From Rotaria macrura (lineage: Eukaryota > Rotifera > Eurotatoria > Philodinida > Philodinidae), in NCBI GenBank assembly GCA_900239685.1, contig OENT01000167.1:1-64000 (forward strand): DNA of 64,000 nucleotides. Reading direction: 5' to 3'. Both the position numbers and the translations under genes were made by a program. How positions within the stretch are numbered: position 1 is the stretch's first letter; every line of letters begins with the position of its first letter. This document shows positions 62,666-64,000 of this stretch, piece by piece. Below the pieces are notes generated by a model. It saw nothing but the letters and a program-made list of their open reading frames with translations, was not told the DNA's origin and searched no databases.

Positions 62666-64000
62666 TCAAGTAGACAGAAGTGAATTTGTTTTGTCCGTTC
62701 CATTTTCATCTTCACCGAAATAAAAAGCTCCTTGTAAATTAAGTAAACATTCAGCTGCTTTATGTAATTCTTCAAATGTATTTGGATCTATTTTAAATTA
62801 AAATCTATGATGAAATACATATGTATGAGAATTATTGAAAACATACCAATCAAAGCAAGTTCAGCTGCATCGCCATCAATCAAACGACTATCGGGTATAT
62901 GTAAATCTTCAAGTAGATTATTAGACTCTGAAAGAAAAAGAAACATCTGTTAGTAGACAAATCCCAAAGGCATCAGAAAACGTAAAACATCATGCAACTG
63001 TTGTTACTAATCTCAAGATTTAGTTTTTTCTTTCTATGGTCAAACATGAGAGAACTTCATATTTCAAACAAAGATGCTCATCTTTTAAACTCGTAACCAT
63101 TAGTAAATCAACTAGTTGACATAAGCCTCGTACGTCTTAACATTTCTAATCTTTAACTTGAATATTACGTGAGATAGCTGAAATATTCGCACTAATACTA
63201 GAACAATGTTTTCAGATCATAATTAATGTCTATATACACACCATCTATTGAAGATAATGATTCATTTGAAGTTTTATCTAAAACGAAAAAGTGCATCATT
63301 TTCATTGTATAATCTTTATTGTTTTCTTCTAGAAAAAACTACTTACATTGTTCTATTTGATTGCCATTATCAATAATTAGAACTTGATCGATTAATTTAT
63401 CTATGCAATAGACATATGTTGTTTTCGTTTCATATAAAGAAAAATTCATATGATTTTTAAATTTACTTTGTTCTTCAATTGCTTGTGCATCGATTGTCCA
63501 GTTTTTTTCGTTACTTTCTTTATTTTGTTGATGTCGATTAGTTTTAAAATGTTTCATTAAATTACTGTATGATTTAAATTTAAATTTACATATATTACAT
63601 GTATATGGACGAACATCAGCATGAAGACGGATATGACGACGTATATTCCGCACTGACCAACACCGACAACTGCATAAATTACATGTATAACTATGTGCAA
63701 AAACAAAAACAAATATGATTAAGTTGTCTTTTTTAAATTTTACATCGTCTACCTGGTTGAACTAGTTTGTTCGTGTCGATTTTTATGAATAATAATTTGA
63801 TCGTTTGTAGTCGATTCAATTTGTGATGGAACAGGAGGCGGTGATGGTATACGATTAATTAATATTGGTGTAGTCAATGGTTTACTTCGTTGTACACAAC
63901 TAGTAATTTTTCCATTGGTAATTGTTGTACAACGTGATGATGAAATTTTCATAGCTCGTTTCAAATGTGATAAACGTTTGCCATGTTGATATAATGCACT
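62666..64000 (-). CDS. Schnurri/HIVEP-like ZAS-domain zinc-finger protein (3' part, runs off the window)
   Basis: Exons complement(62666..62787, 62847..62927, 63242..63277, 63347..63690, 63753..>64000); the 5' part lies beyond 64000. Two adjacent C2H2 fingers in exon 63347-63690 form a ZAS pair: YTCNLCSCRCWSVRNIRRHI, the linker HADVRPY, and YTCNICKFKFKSYSNLMKHF with the long final spacer NRH. The linker (T/A)DVRPY and the finger wording match Schnurri/HIVEP transcription factors, which bind kappaB-like sites and act in BMP/Dpp signalling. Before the fingers is a basic Ser/Thr/Pro-rich segment (KRLSHLKRAMKISS); after them a ~200-residue acidic tail without known domains, with a 36-nt exon. Only one finger pair is visible; vertebrate proteins have two pairs, so more may lie upstream. 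The stop is 162 nt before the DHODH start on the same strand. Confidence 0.8.

Noticed and set aside
1-64000. tRNA, rRNA, snRNA or spliced-leader RNA genes
   Set aside because: None could be recognised by reading. A covariance-model search would be needed to exclude small ones.

Overview
The window is animal nuclear DNA: AT-rich, with genes broken by many short introns (typically 50-70 nt, GT..AG) and with orthologues of clearly metazoan genes (reelin, CSPP1, UNC93, a Schnurri/HIVEP-type zinc finger). Compact introns, a D8C-domain membrane protein, glutamine-rich low-complexity proteins and splice-acceptor-like sites directly upstream of start codons in tightly spaced same-strand genes suggest a lophotrochozoan that uses spliced-leader trans-splicing. 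A rotifer, probably bdelloid, is my best guess; this is inference, not proof. All exon models were joined by hand by matching GT/AG sites and reading phase across every junction.

Layout. 1-4195: a minus-strand type II membrane protein with a uromodulin/GP2-like D8C domain, with a hAT-like MITE just beyond its 3' end. 4196-10096: gene-poor, with a second MITE with 8-bp target duplication, an AT-rich dispersed repeat and a strong hairpin. 10097-34974: one very large minus-strand gene, a reelin-like secreted protein (52 exons, 3,011 residues, eight EGF-like modules). Its 6.1-kb intron 49 contains a complete plus-strand gene, the centrosome/cilium protein CSPP1 (7 exons, 1,028 residues). 34975-38187: nothing recognisable. 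38188-39058: a short-chain dehydrogenase with one intron. 40003-40933: a minus-strand SARNP/Tho1-like protein made of RFG repeats without a SAP domain.

44093-47997: three plus-strand housekeeping genes in tandem (RNase P subunit Rpp14-like, GDP-glucose phosphorylase GDPGP1, mitochondrial ribosome recycling factor). Each start is closely preceded by a 3' splice acceptor with no matching donor exon, which fits a trans-spliced operon. 47998-51659: sparse, with a TTAA-flanked inverted-repeat element and an unexplained 216-codon ORF. 51660-53499: an UNC-93-like membrane protein. 53687-62503: minus-strand mitochondrial dihydroorotate dehydrogenase, whose 5.7-kb intron 5 houses a plus-strand PTB-domain/polyglutamine gene (56408-61395). 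62666-64000: the 3' part of a Schnurri/HIVEP-like ZAS zinc-finger gene, only 162 nt upstream of DHODH on the same strand, a second candidate operon.

Functionally this is a mix of housekeeping genes (RNA processing, mitochondrial translation, pyrimidine synthesis, sugar-nucleotide repair, mRNA export) and developmental or cell-structure genes (reelin, CSPP1, Schnurri). I saw no rRNA, tRNA or CRISPR. The most notable features are the two opposite-strand gene-in-intron nests and the two tandem groups with acceptor sites at downstream start codons.
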